From the NCBI GenBank assembly GCA_002007465.1, contig LNAC01001208.1, forward strand, positions 69,707 through 133,706: DNA of 64,000 nucleotides, written 5' to 3'. The stretch is from Ailurus styani. Taxonomy: Eukaryota; Chordata; Mammalia; Carnivora; Ailuridae. A program made the position numbers and the translations under genes. The notes beneath the pieces were generated by a model. It was not told where the DNA came from and made no database searches. It saw nothing but the letters and a program-made list of their open reading frames with translations. Of the stretch, positions 10,684-22,640 are shown piece by piece; within the stretch, counting starts at the first letter, position 1; each line of letters begins with the position of its first letter.

Positions 10684-10800
10684 TCTCATTGTAGTTTTGA
10701 TTTATGTTTCTGTGATGGCTAATGTTGTTGAACATCTTTTCATCACATACTTTTCAATATGCTTTCTTTCACCTGTGTGTGCTCTTTGGTGAACTGTCTG

Positions 10801-11720
10801 CTTTTAAGGAAGCAAGTGAGTTGATTTGGCTCCTGGAATCAAGGTGTATTCAAATTTTTATACCTTCTTCAGCCCTAAAAGCCATAATCCAAGGCAGCAG
10901 TAGACTACTTCCTTTAGGACAGTCAGCTTGGAAGCCCCATCCCAGCTCCTGCCTTCAAGCCATTTTCCTGGTATCTTGTCTCTGAACACCTTTGTTCCAA
11001 TTAGCCTAGCTGTAAAGTCCCAAACTGTGCCTGGGAAAACCCACACAGGAAACACTTCCTCTGCATTCATCCAGGGCTCTTTGATTCTTCATTCCATAGC
11101 ACCTGCATCTTTGTTTTCCAGCAGAAGATGGATATCATGTTCTCAACTCAAACTCATACTTATGTGTGTTTTTTGGGTTCTGTGTCTGATATCCCTTTAG
11201 GGGATAAAAGGCTGCATGGGGGGAATGCTCTGAGTGAGGGTGGGAGTTAGTTTGGGTTACTCTAATGGGACACTGTAGGTACCTTGTCCATAGCTTCTCA
11301 GCCCACCCCAGAGGTCACTTACACGCAGTTCTTGTACATATCATGGCTTCTTGTGTCTCTCTGCCTCAGGGCTTCTGGCTGCAGGTGTGTAGTCTGTCCA
11401 TGAACAGGGAAGACTGAAAGTATTGGGGAGTTAATGCCCAGAAGCAACTCTCAACCAAAGAGCAAGTGTTGGTGGATTAATACCCCTGCTTCCTCCCCTA
11501 TCAGTGATACAAGTTTGAGGCATGTTCTTCACAGACTCTCAGAGGTTCCCCAGCAGGACTAAGGATCCTGCCATATTTACTTGTAAAGGCCCAATGCTCC
11601 AAGAATAATGTAAAAAAATTCTTTTACTCCAAATGTTAACATTTGTCTTACTTGCTTTATCATTCTTTCTGATTTCCTCTCTTTTTCCCTCTGCCCCAAT
11701 ACATTGGTATACATTTCCTA
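10801..11720. other. No recognised feature
   Basis: Mixed-composition sequence with three overlapping short frames (10722-10985, 10858-11070 and 10928-11200, on both strands). None shows a domain or codon bias. No repeat family was recognised. Confidence 0.35.
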
Positions 11721-12274
11721 AAAAACAAGACAATCCTCTTACATAACCACAGTAGAATTATCCAAATCAAGAAGTTAATATATATATAATACTGTTTGCT
11801 AATCTGCCGATCTTATCCAAATTTCTCAATTTTTAATAGTATGCTTTATATAAAAAGAAACATTTTCTGATTTAGGTTCCATCCAGGATAATGCATTATA
11901 ACAATGCATAATTATAATAATATAATGTAATGTCATGTCTCTTTAGCTTCTTTAATGTGAAACAATTCTCCAATCTTTCTTTAGCTTTCACAGATGAGCT
12001 TGATATTTCTTTCTTTCTTTCTCTTTTTGACCTTGACATTTTTAAGAGTATAGGCCAGTTATTTTGTAAAATATCCCTCAATTTGGGTTTGTCTGATGTT
12101 CCTCATGATTAGATTAAGTTGATGTGCTTTTTGGAGGGACACTCCAGAAATGATATGTGTCCTTCAGTGCATCCTATCAAGAGGGAGATGATGTCCATTA
12201 TTTCCATAATTGGTAATGTTAAAACTGATGGTTTTGTAAAGTAGGAACTTAAGAGGAAGTCATCAATAGGACCT
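11721..12274 (-). mobile_element. Ancient L1M-like relic
   Basis: TTTGTCTGATGTTCCTCATG, then GTCCTTCAGTGCATCCTATC and AGATGATGTCCATTATT, is a common antisense L1M/HAL1-like 3' pattern. L1-2 was inserted at its right end. Confidence 0.6.
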
Positions 12275-13830
12275 CTGTGTTTTCTTTCTTTCTTTTTTAT
12301 TTTCCAACCAGTTATTTTTTATTTGCCCCAGGGGTATAGGTCTGTGAATCATCAGGCTTACACCTTTCACAGCACTCACCATAGCACAAACCATCCCTAA
12401 TGTTCATAACCCATCCACCCTATCCCTACCTTCCCACCCCAGAGTAACCCTCAGTTTGTTTTGTGAGATTAAATTCTTTTATAGTTTGTCTTCTTCCCAT
12501 CTTGTTTCATTTTTTCCCTCCCTCCCCACAAGACCCTCTGCCCTGTAACTCAAGTTCCTCATATTAGAGAGATCATATATAATAATTGTCTTTCTGAGAC
12601 TGACTTAATTTGCTTAGCATAATACCCTCTAGTTCCATCCACGTCATTGCAAATGGCAAGATTTTGTTTCTTTTGATAACTGCATAGTATTCCATTGTAT
12701 ATATATATATACCACATCTTCTTTATCCAGTCACCTGTTGATGGACATCTAGGTTCTTTCCATAGTTTGGCAATTGTGGACATTGCTGCTATAAACATTT
12801 GGGTGCATGTGCCCCTGGGGATCACTGCCTTTGTATCTTTAGGGTAAATACCCTGTAGTACGATTGCTGGATCATAGGGTAGCTCTGTTTTCCACTTTTT
12901 GAGGAACCACCATACAGTTTTCCAGAGTGGTTGCATCAGCTTGCATTCCCACCAACAGTGGAGGAGGTTTCCCCTTTCTCCGCAACCTCACCAACATCTG
13001 TCATTTCCTGACTTGTTAATTTTAGCCATTCTGACTGGTGTGAGGTGGCATCTGACTGTAGTTTTGATCTGTAGTTCCCTGATGCCGAGTGATGTTGAGC
13101 ACTTTCTCATGTGTCTGTTGTCCATTTGGATGTCTTCTTTGGAGAAATGTCTGTTCATGTCTTCTGCCCATTTCTGGACTGGGTGATTTGTTTTATGGGT
13201 ATTGAGTTTGAGAAGCTCTTTATAGATTTTGGATACAAACCCTTTATCTGATATGTCATTTGCAAATATCTTCTCCCATCTTGTCAGTTGTCTTTCGGTT
13301 TTGTTGACTGTTTCTTTGCTGTGCAAAAGCTTTTGATCTTGATGAAGTTCCAATAGTTCATTTTTGCCCTTGCTTCCTTTGCCTTTGGTGATGTTCCTAG
13401 GAAGAAGTTACTGTTGGTGAGGTCGAAGAGGTTGCTACCTGTGTTCTCCTCAAGGATTTTGATGGATTCCTTCCTCACATTGAGGTCTTTCATCCATTTT
13501 GAGTCTATTTTTTTTGTGTGTATGTGGTGTAAGGAAATGATCCGGTTTCATTTTTCTGCATGTGGCTGTCCAGTTTTCCCAACACCATTTGTTGAAGAGA
13601 CTGTCTTTTTTCTGTTGGACGTTCTTTCCTATTTTGTTGAAGACTAGTTGATCATAGAGTTGAGGGTCCATTTCTGGACTCTCTATTCTGTTCCACTGAT
13701 CTATGTGTCTGTTTTTGTGCCAGTACCATACTGCCTTGAGGATTACAGCTTTGTAATAGATCTTGAAGTCTGGAATTGTGATGCCACCAAATTTGGTTTT
13801 CTTTTTCAACATGCCTTTGGCTATTCAGGG

Positions 13831-13890
13831 TGGATGCACCAGCCTGCATTCCCAACAACAGTGTAGGAGTTTTCCCCTTTCTCTGTAACC
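13831..13890. repeat. 60-bp L1-derived segment inserted in L1-2 ORF2
   Basis: This segment resembles 12928-12987 of the same element base for base (about eight mismatches over 60) and has the same orientation. It replaces a few bases of the normal ORF2 text between GGCTATTCAGGG and TTTTATGGTTCC. See findings. Confidence 0.75.
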
Positions 13891-14492
13891 TTTTATGGTT
13901 CCATATAAATTTTAGGATTATTTGTTCCATTTCTTTGAAATAAAGTGCTGGTATTTTGATGGGGATTGCATTAAATGTGTAGATGGCTCTAGGTAGCATA
14001 GACATTTTCACAATATTTGTTCTTCCAATCCATGAGCATGGAATTTTTTTCCACTTCTTTGTGTCTTCCTCAATTTCTTTCATGAGTACTTTATAGTTTT
14101 CTGAGTACAGTTTTTTTTGCCTCTTTATTTAGGTTTATTTCTAGGTATCTTCTGGTTTTGGGTGCAATTGTAAATGGGATCGACTCCTTAATTTCTTTTT
14201 CTTCTGTCTTGATGNATTTAGGTTTATTTCTAGGTATCTTATGGTTTTGGGTGCAATTGTAAATGGGATCGACTCCTTAATTTCTTTTTCTTCTGTCTTG
14301 ATGTTGGTATATTGAAATGCAACTGATTTCTGTGCATTGATTTTATATCCTGACACTTGACTGAATTCCTGTATGAGTTCAAGCAGTTTTGGAGTGAAGT
14401 CCCTTGGGTTTTCCACATAAAGTATTATATCATCTGCAAAGAGTGAGAGTTTGACTTCTTCCTTGCCAATTTGGATGCCTTTTATTTCTTTC

Positions 14493-14590
14493 TTTTTTTT
14501 TTTTCCTGGGCAGAAGACCGTGGAAGAGGCCTAGCCCTCCCCCAGAGGTGCTTTATTACTCGGTTTCATCAGTCGTCAGTGAATGGATCC
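14493..14590 (-). pseudogene. Short mRNA-tail retrocopy inside L1-2 ORF2
   Basis: About 90 bases foreign to L1 interrupt ORF2. On the minus strand they read a short open end ([10 protein letters not shown] then stop), an AATAAA overlapping the stop region, about 50 bases of GC-rich 3'UTR, and about 12 A residues. The L1 target GATGCC(T)TTATTTCTTT is repeated on both sides (about 14474-14492 and 14591-14608). Together, an A tail, a poly-A signal and a TSD indicate a 5'-truncated processed pseudogene. The parent gene was not identified. Confidence 0.7.
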
Positions 14591-14948
14591 GATGCCCTTA
14601 TTTCTTTTTGATGTCTGATTGCTGAGGCTAGGACTTCAAGTACTATGTTGAATGGCAGTGGTGATAGTGGACAGCCCTGCCGTGTTCCTTACTTTAGGGG
14701 AAAAGCTTTCAGTTTTTCTGCTTTGAGGATGATATTCACTGTGGGTTTTTAGTAGATGGCTTTGATGATATTGAGGTATGTACCCTCTATGCCTACACTG
14801 TGAAGAGTTTTGATCAAGAAAGTGTGCTGAACTTTGTCAAATGCTTTTTCAGCATGGATTGAGAGGATCCTATGGTTTTGTTCATTCTTTTATTAATGTC
14901 TTGTATCACATTGATTGATTTGTGAATGTTAAACCAACCTTGCAGCCC

Positions 14949-15801
14949 NNNNNNNNNNNNNNNNNNNNNNNNNNNNNNNNNNNNNNNNNNNNNNNNNNNN
15001 NNNNNNNNNNNNNNNNNNNNNNNNNNNNNNNNNNNNNNNNNNNNNNNNNNNNNNNNNNNNNNNNNNNNNNNNNNNNNNNNNNNNNNNNNNNNNNNNNNNN
15101 NNNNNNNNNNNNNNNNNNNNNNNNNNNNNNNNNNNNNNNNNNNNNNNNNNNNNNNNNNNNNNNNNNNNNNNNNNNNNNNNNNNNNNNNNNNNNNNNNNNN
15201 NNNNNNNNNNNNNNNNNNNNNNNNNNNNNNNNNNNNNNNNNNNNNNNNNNNNNNNNNNNNNNNNNNNNNNNNNNNNNNNNNNNNNNNNNNNNNNNNNNNN
15301 NNNNNNNNNNNNNNNNNNNNNNNNNNNNNNNNNNNNNNNNNNNNNNNNNNNNNNNNNNNNNNNNNNNNNNNNNNNNNNNNNNNNNNNNNNNNNNNNNNNN
15401 NNNNNNNNNNNNNNNNNNNNNNNNNNNNNNNNNNNNNNNNNNNNNNNNNNNNNNNNNNNNNNNNNNNNNNNNNNNNNNNNNNNNNNNNNNNNNNNNNNNN
15501 NNNNNNNNNNNNNNNNNNNNNNNNNNNNNNNNNNNNNNNNNNNNNNNNNNNNNNNNNNNNNNNNNNNNNNNNNNNNNNNNNNNNNNNNNNNNNNNNNNNN
15601 NNNNNNNNNNNNNNNNNNNNNNNNNNNNNNNNNNNNNNNNNNNNNNNNNNNNNNNNNNNNNNNNNNNNNNNNNNNNNNNNNNNNNNNNNNNNNNNNNNNN
15701 NNNNNNNNNNNNNNNNNNNNNNNNNNNNNNNNNNNNNNNNNNNNNNNNNNNNNNNNNNNNNNNNNNNNNNNNNNNNNNNNNNNNNNNNNNNNNNNNNNNN
15801 N
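14949..15801. other. Assembly gap (853 N)
   Basis: An N run inside L1-2 ORF2, covering the RT/endonuclease junction. Reading frames that appear to cross it are meaningless. The gap length may not be the true length. Confidence 0.99.
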
Positions 15802-16849
15802 GTGTCCCAAAGATTTTGACCAGTTGTGTTTTCATTTTCATTTGTTTCCATGAATTTTTAAAATTCTTTAATTTTCTGGTTGACCCATTCATTTTTTAGT
15901 AGGATGTTCTTTAGCCTCCATGTATTTGAGTTCTTTCCAACTTTCCTCTTGTGGTTGAGTTCTAGTTTCAGAGCATTATGGTCTGATAATATGCAAGTAA
16001 TGACCCCAATCTTTTGGTACCTTTTGAGACCTGATTTGTGACCCAGAATGTGGTCTATTCTGGAGANTAATGACCCCAATCATTTGATACCTGTTGAGAC
16101 CTGATTTGTGACCCAGAATGTGGTCTATTCTGGAGAATGTTTCATGTGCACTACAGAAGAATGTGTATTCTGTTGTTTTGGGATGGAATGTTCTGAATAT
16201 ATCTGTGATGTCCAACTGGTCCAGGGTGTCATTTAAAGCCTTTATTTCCTTGTTGATATTTTGTTTTGATGATCTGTCCATTTCAGTAAGCGGGTGTTAA
16301 AGTCCCCTACTATTATTATATTCTTGTCAATGTGATTCTTTGATTTTGTTATTAATTGGCTTATATAATTGACTGCTCCCATGTTAGGGGCATAGATATT
16401 TATGATTGTTAGATCTTCTTGTTGGACAGATCCTTTTAGTATGATATAGTGTCCTTCTTCATCTNTTTTAGTATGGTATAGCGTCCTTCCTCATCTCTTA
16501 TGATATTCTTTGCCTTAAAATCTAATTTATCTGATATAAGGATTGCCACTCCAGCTTTCTTTTGCTGTCCATTGGCATGGTAAATTGTTTNATTTTCTAC
16601 TCTCTCAGTTTAAATCTGGAGGTGTCTTTGGGTGTAAAATGAGTTTCTTGTAGACAGTATATTTATGGGTCTTGTTTTCTCATCCATTATGATACACTGT
16701 GTCTTTTAGTTTGGGCATTTAGCCCATTTACATTCAGGGTAACTACTGAGAGTTATGAATTTAGTGCCATTGTATTGCTTGTAAGGTGACTGTTACTGTA
16801 TATTGTGTTTCTTCTTTTGTGGTCTATTTTTCTTTTAGGTTCTCTTTGC

Positions 16850-17715
16850 TTAGAGGACCCCTTTCAATATTTCCTGTAGGGCTGGCTTGGTGTTTGCAAA
16901 TTCCTTGAGTTTTTGTTTGTCCTGGAAGATTTTTATCTCTCCTAATTTGAATGATGGCTTAGCTGAATATAGTATTCTTGGTTGCATATTTTTCTCGTTT
17001 ACTGCTCTGAATAGATCATGCCAGTTCTTTCTGGCCTGCCAGGTCTCCTGTGGATAGGTCTGCTGTCAGTCTAATATTTCTACCATTGTATGTTACAGAC
17101 CTCTTGTCCCGAGCTGCTTTCAGGATTTTCTCTTTGTCACTAAGACTTGTAAGTTTTACTATTAGATGATGGGGTGTGGACCTATTTTTATTGATTTTGG
17201 GGGGGTTCTCTGTGCCTCCTGGATTTTGATGCTTGTTCCCTTTGCCAAATTGGGGAAATTCTGTACTATAATTTTCTCCAATATACCTTCTGCCCCCCCC
17301 CTTCTTTTTCTGGGATCCCAATTATTCTAATATTGTTTCATCTTATGGTATCACTTATCTCTTGAATTCTCCCCTTATGGTCCAGTAGTTGTTTGTCTCT
17401 CTTTTCCTCCGCTTCTTTGTTCTCTGTCATTTGGTCTTCTATATCACTAATTCTGTCTTCTGCCCCATTTATCCTAGCAATAAGAGTCTCCATTTTTTAT
17501 TGCACCGCATTAATAGCTTTCTTGATTTCAACTTGGTTAGATTTTAGTTCTTTTATTTCTCCAGAAAGCATTTTTATTTCTCTAGAGAGGGATTCTCTAT
17601 TATCTTCCATGCTTTTATCAAGCCCAGCTAGCACCTTGATAATCATCATTTTGAATTCTAGTTCTTTCATATTACTAATGTCCGCATTGATTAGGTTCCT
17701 AGCCATCGTTACTGC
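16850..17715 (-). pseudogene. L1-2 ORF1, broken
   Basis: The minus strand 17706-17497 gives the N-terminal coiled-coil region (MARNLINADISNMKELEFKM, then SREIKMLSGEIKELKSNQ). 17321-17016 gives ENPPKINKNRSTPHHLIVKL, KEKILKAARDKRS and NIRLTADLSTG of the RRM/C-terminal part. Frameshifts break the frame in at least two places, including a G-run near 17200 and a C-run near 17290. The stop corresponds to the ORF1 stop of L1-1. Confidence 0.85.
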
Positions 17716-17719
17716 CTCT

Positions 17720-19287
17720 TGTTCTTTTTTTTTGTCTTATTTTTTCCACCTTGTCAATTTTTCCAGATCAGAATAGATGGATGAGGGAACAAAATACTAA
17801 AGGGTAGCAATGACCCCAGAAAAATATACACTAACCTCATCAGAAGAGACCTGAAACTGGGGGGAGAAGAGAGGGAAAACAAACAAACAAACTCCTATAT
17901 CTATATCTATTTCTATTCTATATCTCTCTCTATATCATCTATATCTATATCTATATCTATATGTGTATCTATATGTATATCTATATCTATCTATATCTAT
18001 TAGACTGGTGAATTGAACAGACCCTATAGGTATACAAAGATAAGGTTAAATACAATGAAGGGATAAAATAGGAGTATAACAATGATAATTATAAAAAGAT
18101 TTAAAAATGGTATTGATAAGATAAAATAGTTTAAAAATGGTAAAATAGGAAAGAGGAAAATATTTAAAAGAAAAGAGTAAGGAAAACAAAAATTCCAAGA
18201 ATTTAACTTTGAAAGACTAAAGGATCATGGGGAAAAGCCATGAATTCTATGTGTTGCTTTCCCCTAGCTCTAGAGTTCCACAGTGCTCAGTGATAGATGA
18301 ACTGGTTCTTGGCTCGATGTTCTTGCTGATCTTCTGGGGGAGGGGCTTGTTGCTGTGATTCTCAAGTGTCTTTGCCTGAGGCAGAATTGCACCACCCTTG
18401 CCAGGGGCCAGGGTAAGTAATTTGCTCAGATTCTTTTTAGGAGCTTTTGTTCCCTGAATGCTTTCCATACAGCTTTGGAGGACGGGAATGAAATGGTGGC
18501 CTCCCCATCTCCAACCTGGAGGAGTGGAGAGCTTTGGACCACACTCCTCAATGTGTCGTCAGAGAATAGCAGTCAGTCCCTCCCACTTCCCTGGTCTCCG
18601 GCCACACTCTAAGCTCACCTAGCCTGTGATTGAGCGTTTCTATCTCTGGCATGCAGCCCCATTTAGAATCTCCAAACTCAGCAGTTTCCTGTAGGGTTCT
18701 CCTGTGCCACTCCTCCTGGAGGAGGAAGGAGGGTGTCTCCCCGGATCTGCCACTTGTTGGTTCCCTGCTCAATGAGAAGTGGCCCAACTGTGCCTTGGGT
18801 CATGGTTTAAGTTAACACCGAGCTGAGAGACACCTCCTCACCTTGGCTCCATCTCTCCAGTCGGCCTCTCCTCTCTGATACCTGGGAGCTCTGTCGCTCT
18901 CAGACACCCCTTGTCTTTTTGTGTTCCTGTGGGTCCTGAGACCACACTGTCCCCATGAGGGCTTCACCACCCACTTAGCCTCTGGGTGATGTTCCTCAGT
19001 TGAGCAGACTTCTAGAAGTTCCAATTTTGTGCTCTGTTGCTCTCTCACTTGCTGGAAACCAGCCCCTCCCCCCGGGCTCTATCTTCCCATTGTTTCAGAT
19101 TCACTTCTCTGCAAGTCCTACCTTTCAGAAAGTGGTCTATTTTCCGTTCCTAGAATTGCTGCACTTCTTCTCTTCGATCTCCTGTTGAATTTGTAGGTGT
19201 TCAGAATGTTTTGATAACTATCTGGGTAAATTTCTGGGACCTGATGATAATCAGTCTCCTACTCCTCTGCCATCTTACTCCTCCTCC
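17720..19287 (-). promoter_or_regulatory. L1-2 5'UTR/promoter region
   Basis: Alignable by eye with the L1-1 5'UTR over most of its length. It ends with the minus-strand start GAGTAAGATGGCAGAGGAG, where the YY1-type core AAGATGGC (near 19269-19276) is kept. Unlike L1-1 it has only one of the 240-bp-type units and carries a large TATC repeat. Confidence 0.78.
17893..18001 (+). repeat. (TATATC)n/(TATC)n microsatellite in L1-2 5'UTR
   Basis: Roughly 100 bases of CTATAT and CTAT units, absent at the matching place in L1-1 (2899-2918, a short TATA run), so expanded after insertion or polymorphic. Confidence 0.9.
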
Positions 19288-19301
19288 CTGTGTTCTCTTT
19301 T

Positions 19302-19724
19302 GAGTGAGGATTCATGTGCCATAACCTGGTGGAATCAAATTTCCTTTAGACATTCTTTCACACATAGCATGCAGATTATTGTACCTTGAAGGCAGGTCTA
19401 TGCACATGGAAGGTGATGAATATGCCCACATATTATGCCTGAGCTCTGACCTCAGGATTTGAGTAGGATAAGAATTCTGCTCTCCTCCCCAGTCTCCTGG
19501 ATTCAGAGGCAGCTGGGGAATGAGGTGATGGGGTAGAGATAGTAATGCTATGTCCCTCAGGTGCTTTCTGTTCCACCCAGCTCTAGTCTAGACATATCAG
19601 GCTTAAAAATCTGATTGGAAATATATCTCTCCACGTAGGTTTTAGCTTCTTTGACTACAGACCAGGCATTCCTGCTACTATGTCTCTGTGTTTGTGGTTT
19701 TCTAATGCACATAGCAGAGTATCA
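19302..19724. other. No recognised feature
   Basis: Unique-looking sequence downstream of the L1-2 5' end; no repeat or frame was recognised. Confidence 0.4.
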
Positions 19725-19900
19725 TGTGAGTTTGGACAAGTCACTTAAACCATTAAACTTCAGTTTCTTCATCTGTATGGTAATCCTAATACATACTTTC
19801 TAGAGTAGTGAAGTTAAAGATGATATAATTGATGTAAAATGCAGCATGCATCTGGAACACATAAATGCCCAATAAATACTCTCTATTATTGCTAATGATG
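19725..19900 (+). mobile_element. MIR
   Basis: GTTTGGACAAGTCACTTAAA, CAGTTTCTTCATCTGTATGG, then AATGCCCAATAAATACTC: MIR core and 3' end in plus orientation. Confidence 0.8.
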
Positions 19901-19914
19901 ATAACTAAAAAAAG

Positions 19915-20105
19915 CCCACCCTGGGAGTTAGGGGATCTGGGTTTGAATCCCAGCTCAACCTCTTCCCAACTTTGTGACCTTGGATGTCTCCTAACCTCTG
20001 AGCCTTGGTTTCCTTGTCTGTAAACTGAGGATAATCATATCTTTCCTGGCTGCCTCACTGGGCTATTGGAAGGATGAACTGGGCCACTGTGTGTGGAAGC
20101 CATTT
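19915..20105 (+). mobile_element. MIR, nearly complete
   Basis: TCTGGGTTTGAATCCCAGCT (tRNA-like B-box region), TTTGTGACCTTGGATGTC, then CCTTGTCTGTAAACTGAGGA. A second MIR follows the first in the same orientation. Confidence 0.85.
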
Positions 20106-20574
20106 ATGTAGTGAAAAATTAGGTAAACATGGATAGCCCCTGGCATTCCCTATTCTACACCAGCCTAGGCTCTATATCCATGAGGAGGGGCTGGGCTGTG
20201 TGATAGCAATGGGGCTGGAAATGATTGTTGGTTCTAAGTCCTCTCAGTAAAACCACTGAAAATACTGTCTTTTCCCTACCTTGAGCCCTGATACTCCCTA
20301 GGTTTGGCCCCCAAATGGCCCTTGGGACATCTGTGGAGTTCCCTGGCCCCTTTGTTGCTGGTTAGCTGCTTACTGTGGCATTGTACCTTACTGTGGCATA
20401 GGTTCATTCCCTATGTGGGTGACTGCTAGATCACAGGGGGGCCTTGAGCCCTGTAGATCCCTACCTCTGAAACTGCTCTGGCCATTCTGCTTCCCCTGGG
20501 GTGGAACAGAACCCTCCTTTCACCTGTGTAATTGATACTCTTAGACTTCCTCACAGTTTCTTACAGATCATTTT
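20106..20574. other. No recognised feature
   Basis: No repeat, RNA or credible frame recognised. Confidence 0.4.
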
Positions 20575-20710
20575 ATCAGTTGTTCTCAGCCTCAACTGCA
20601 CATTGGCTATCACCTGGGGAACAACAACAACAAAAAACTGGGTAGAACTCAGACATGAGTCTTTTTAAAGCCATCTCAGTGATTAAAGATGGAGGATTAC
20701 TGCTCTAGAC
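20575..20710. mobile_element. MER5-like hAT DNA transposon fragment
   Basis: TTCTCAGCCTCAACTGCACA, then ATCACCTGGGGAAC and a terminal GATTACTGCTCTAGAC segment resemble the non-autonomous MER5 (Charlie/hAT) family. Diverged. Confidence 0.6.
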
Positions 20711-22080
20711 TAAATTTTTCTCCAAGCCAGTATTTTAGGGTTGTGGGGACTCAGAGGCAATCTGCTCCACATGGACTTGGACCTCCCTCTAGTCCAGCTG
20801 CAGTTGGACTATGTGATTAGCCAAGAGACCTGCATGGTAAAAGAGTGAGACACTTCCTTAATGGCATTGCAAAACATTTTGCAAGGACATTTCAAAATGG
20901 TAACTAACATTTATCAGCCTTTAGCCATTTTTGACCTGACATGATTATAAATTTGGCCTGATGGATTGAATTGGGAATCTTCCATCTATAGAAGTATGGC
21001 TCTGCTGTTGGAAGTGATTTCATGATTCAGTCAATCCTTCCCATGATACTGTGAGGTGGGGGACTCATGTAAAACCCACTTAGCAACTAGAGAAACAGAC
21101 TTGGGTGATGGTGAACCACTCAATAGCATTAATTGCTGAGTAGAGTCATGTCCTAATCTGGATCCTGCTATTAAAGTTTGTTATTCAACTACTTGTGTCT
21201 CCAACTTTTGTCACATTTTCCATAACTTCTAGCACAAGACCAGGCATATGGTGGGCATTTATTATGACTATTAAAATGCATTTTTTATAAAAAATGGCCA
21301 ACATTTATAAAGCATCTTATGAACTGCAAAGAACATTCATATCTATCCTCTTTATATAATGAAGCTTGCTGAGGAGTTATGAATAAGTGAATGGGCACAA
21401 GGTTTGAAACAGAAGTTAGATGTTTATACCAGCATCTTTTCAAACTCCCTGAATATTCAGGAGGGCAATTTCATGATCCTTGCCCATGGATGACCTGCAT
21501 CTCTAGTCCAGTTAAGTTCATGCCTTTATTCTTCATTCTTCATGCTCATTCTTCCCAGCATCCATCCTGTAGCATCTCGTGGAGTGGTAAACCTACATCT
21601 TAGGTTTAATCATGCCTCTGCTTCTGGCTACCAGCATGAGGTTGGACAAATCATTTCTCTGGGTTTCAGTATCTGCATGTGAAAAAGGGGAGAGCTGGAC
21701 TAGATTGGTGGCAAATACAAGGAAACAAGGCAAGTATATGCATCTCTCCTCACCCACGCAAAGCCAGACACTGCTAATTGATTGTACAACTTCTCACCCA
21801 CTGAGTTTGGATGCAGGCTCAGAATCCTCTGAATCCAGACTGCCAGGCAGCCATTACAAATGAACTGAGTTAGCATTGAGGATGAAACCAATTAGCCATT
21901 CTGGCAGTGGATGGTTTCTGAGTTCCCTTCCAGCTATCCTTTGTTCTCTGGTTTTAAAATGTCAGGACTGTAAGGAGAGAATCCTACAAGCTGTTATGAT
22001 CCTAAGGGTGGAACTGGCAGCATAACTTGGGATGGCCAGGGCATTGATGATGCTCAGCAATTTCTTCAAAGCAGTGTTTC
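20711..22080. other. Mostly unrecognised; MIR-like piece near 21600-21690
   Basis: A diverged MIR core (AGGTTGGACAAATCATTTCT, then GGTTTCAGTATCTGCATG) lies at about 21630-21690, plus a weaker MIR-like stretch at 21000-21120. The frames at 21391-21603 and 21612-21863 overlap this and are not supported as genes. Confidence 0.4.
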
Positions 22081-22109
22081 CCAGGTTTGGCTGAACATCT
22101 TGGTAGCTT

Positions 22110-22640
22110 TAAAAAATCAAGGTAGAGGTATATCATACATATGGTAAAGTGCATACATTTTAGGTGTGCAGCTTGATGGATTTTACATGTATATATACTT
22201 GTGTAACCACTATCCTAATGAAGACAGAACATTTCTTGCAACCACAAAGGAAACCTTCTATCACTTATCATTAATACCCTAGGGGTAACCACTATTCTGT
22301 TTTCTCCTCCACAGGTTAATTTCTGATCTTGAATTTTATATAAAGTGTGTAGTCATTTGTGTCTAGCTTTTGAGATTAACCTATGTCAGTGAGTGCATTT
22401 GTAGCTAGATTAGTTATATTGCCACTTAGTATTTCATTGCATGAATATATTCATGCATTATCCATTTTCCTGTTGATGGGTGTTCAGACTATTTCCAGGT
22501 TTGTCCTCTTGTGAGGAGAGCTGCTCTAAACATTCCATACTTACTTTCTGGTGGACATGTGTTCTCATTTTTCTAGGAGTGAAGTGGCTTGCTGGGTCTG
22601 AGGGCACAGTTAATCTTCTCTGGTTTTAAAAGGTCAGGAC
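22110..22640 (-). mobile_element. Ancient L1/HAL1-like relic
   Basis: GTGCAGCTTGATGGATTTTA, CTTGTGTAACCACTATCCTA, GTAACCACTATTCTG, and GATGGGTGTTCAGACTATTT are the same antisense relic type seen at 5720 and 62513. Confidence 0.6.

Larger units (their letters stand above)
9415..10800 (-). mobile_element. Ancient L1/HAL1-like relic with insertions
   Basis: Antisense L1-like blocks run through the region: CAATGATAATGCCTTA, GTATTCACCATTGCTATAA, GGATGTATCAGTTTAACTGT, GAATAAAGCTGCTGTGAACA, and CTCATTGT followed after the SINE by AGTTTTGATTTATGTTTC. It hosts a U4 snRNA fragment (10067-10107) and a CAN-SINE (10479-10683). The sequence is heavily mutated. Confidence 0.65.
12559..16770 (-). pseudogene. 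L1-2 ORF2, broken
   Basis: ORF2 starts at about 16770 (MALN followed at once by a stop) and ends at 12559 with YMISLI. Recognisable parts: endonuclease pieces at 15976-16281 (FSRIDHILGHKSGL), the post-RT region at 13652-14083 ([32 protein letters not shown]), and the C-terminal segment at 12559-13353 ([20 protein letters not shown]). The RT core falls largely in the N gap. In this copy the C-terminal Cys-rich region is disrupted between the 12988-13353 and 12559-12936 frames. Compared with L1-1 it has an early stop in place of MALNVYLS. Confidence 0.88.
12286..19287 (-). mobile_element. LINE-1 (L1-2), near full length, antisense
   Basis: A 7-kb element read on the minus strand: 5' start near 19287 (GGAGTAAGATGGCAGAGGAG), 5'UTR, ORF1, ORF2, and a 3'UTR ending in a T-rich tail near 12290. 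The near-TSD CTGTGTTTTCT (12275) against CTGTGTTCTC (19288) supports target-primed insertion. Length and gene order agree with a complete L1. Many frameshifts, an 853-base gap, one-base joins, a small retrocopy and a 60-bp templated insertion make it non-functional as assembled. Some of this damage may be assembly error. Confidence 0.93.

Noticed and set aside
14814..15899. Very long open frames (about 290-345 codons) on both strands
   Set aside because: They consist almost entirely of unknown residues from the 853-base N gap; only the flanks are real, and those are L1 ORF2.
17893..18001. CRISPR-like or regulatory tandem array
   Set aside because: It is a simple TATC/TATATC microsatellite with no spacers, in an L1 5'UTR; likewise 55385-55444.
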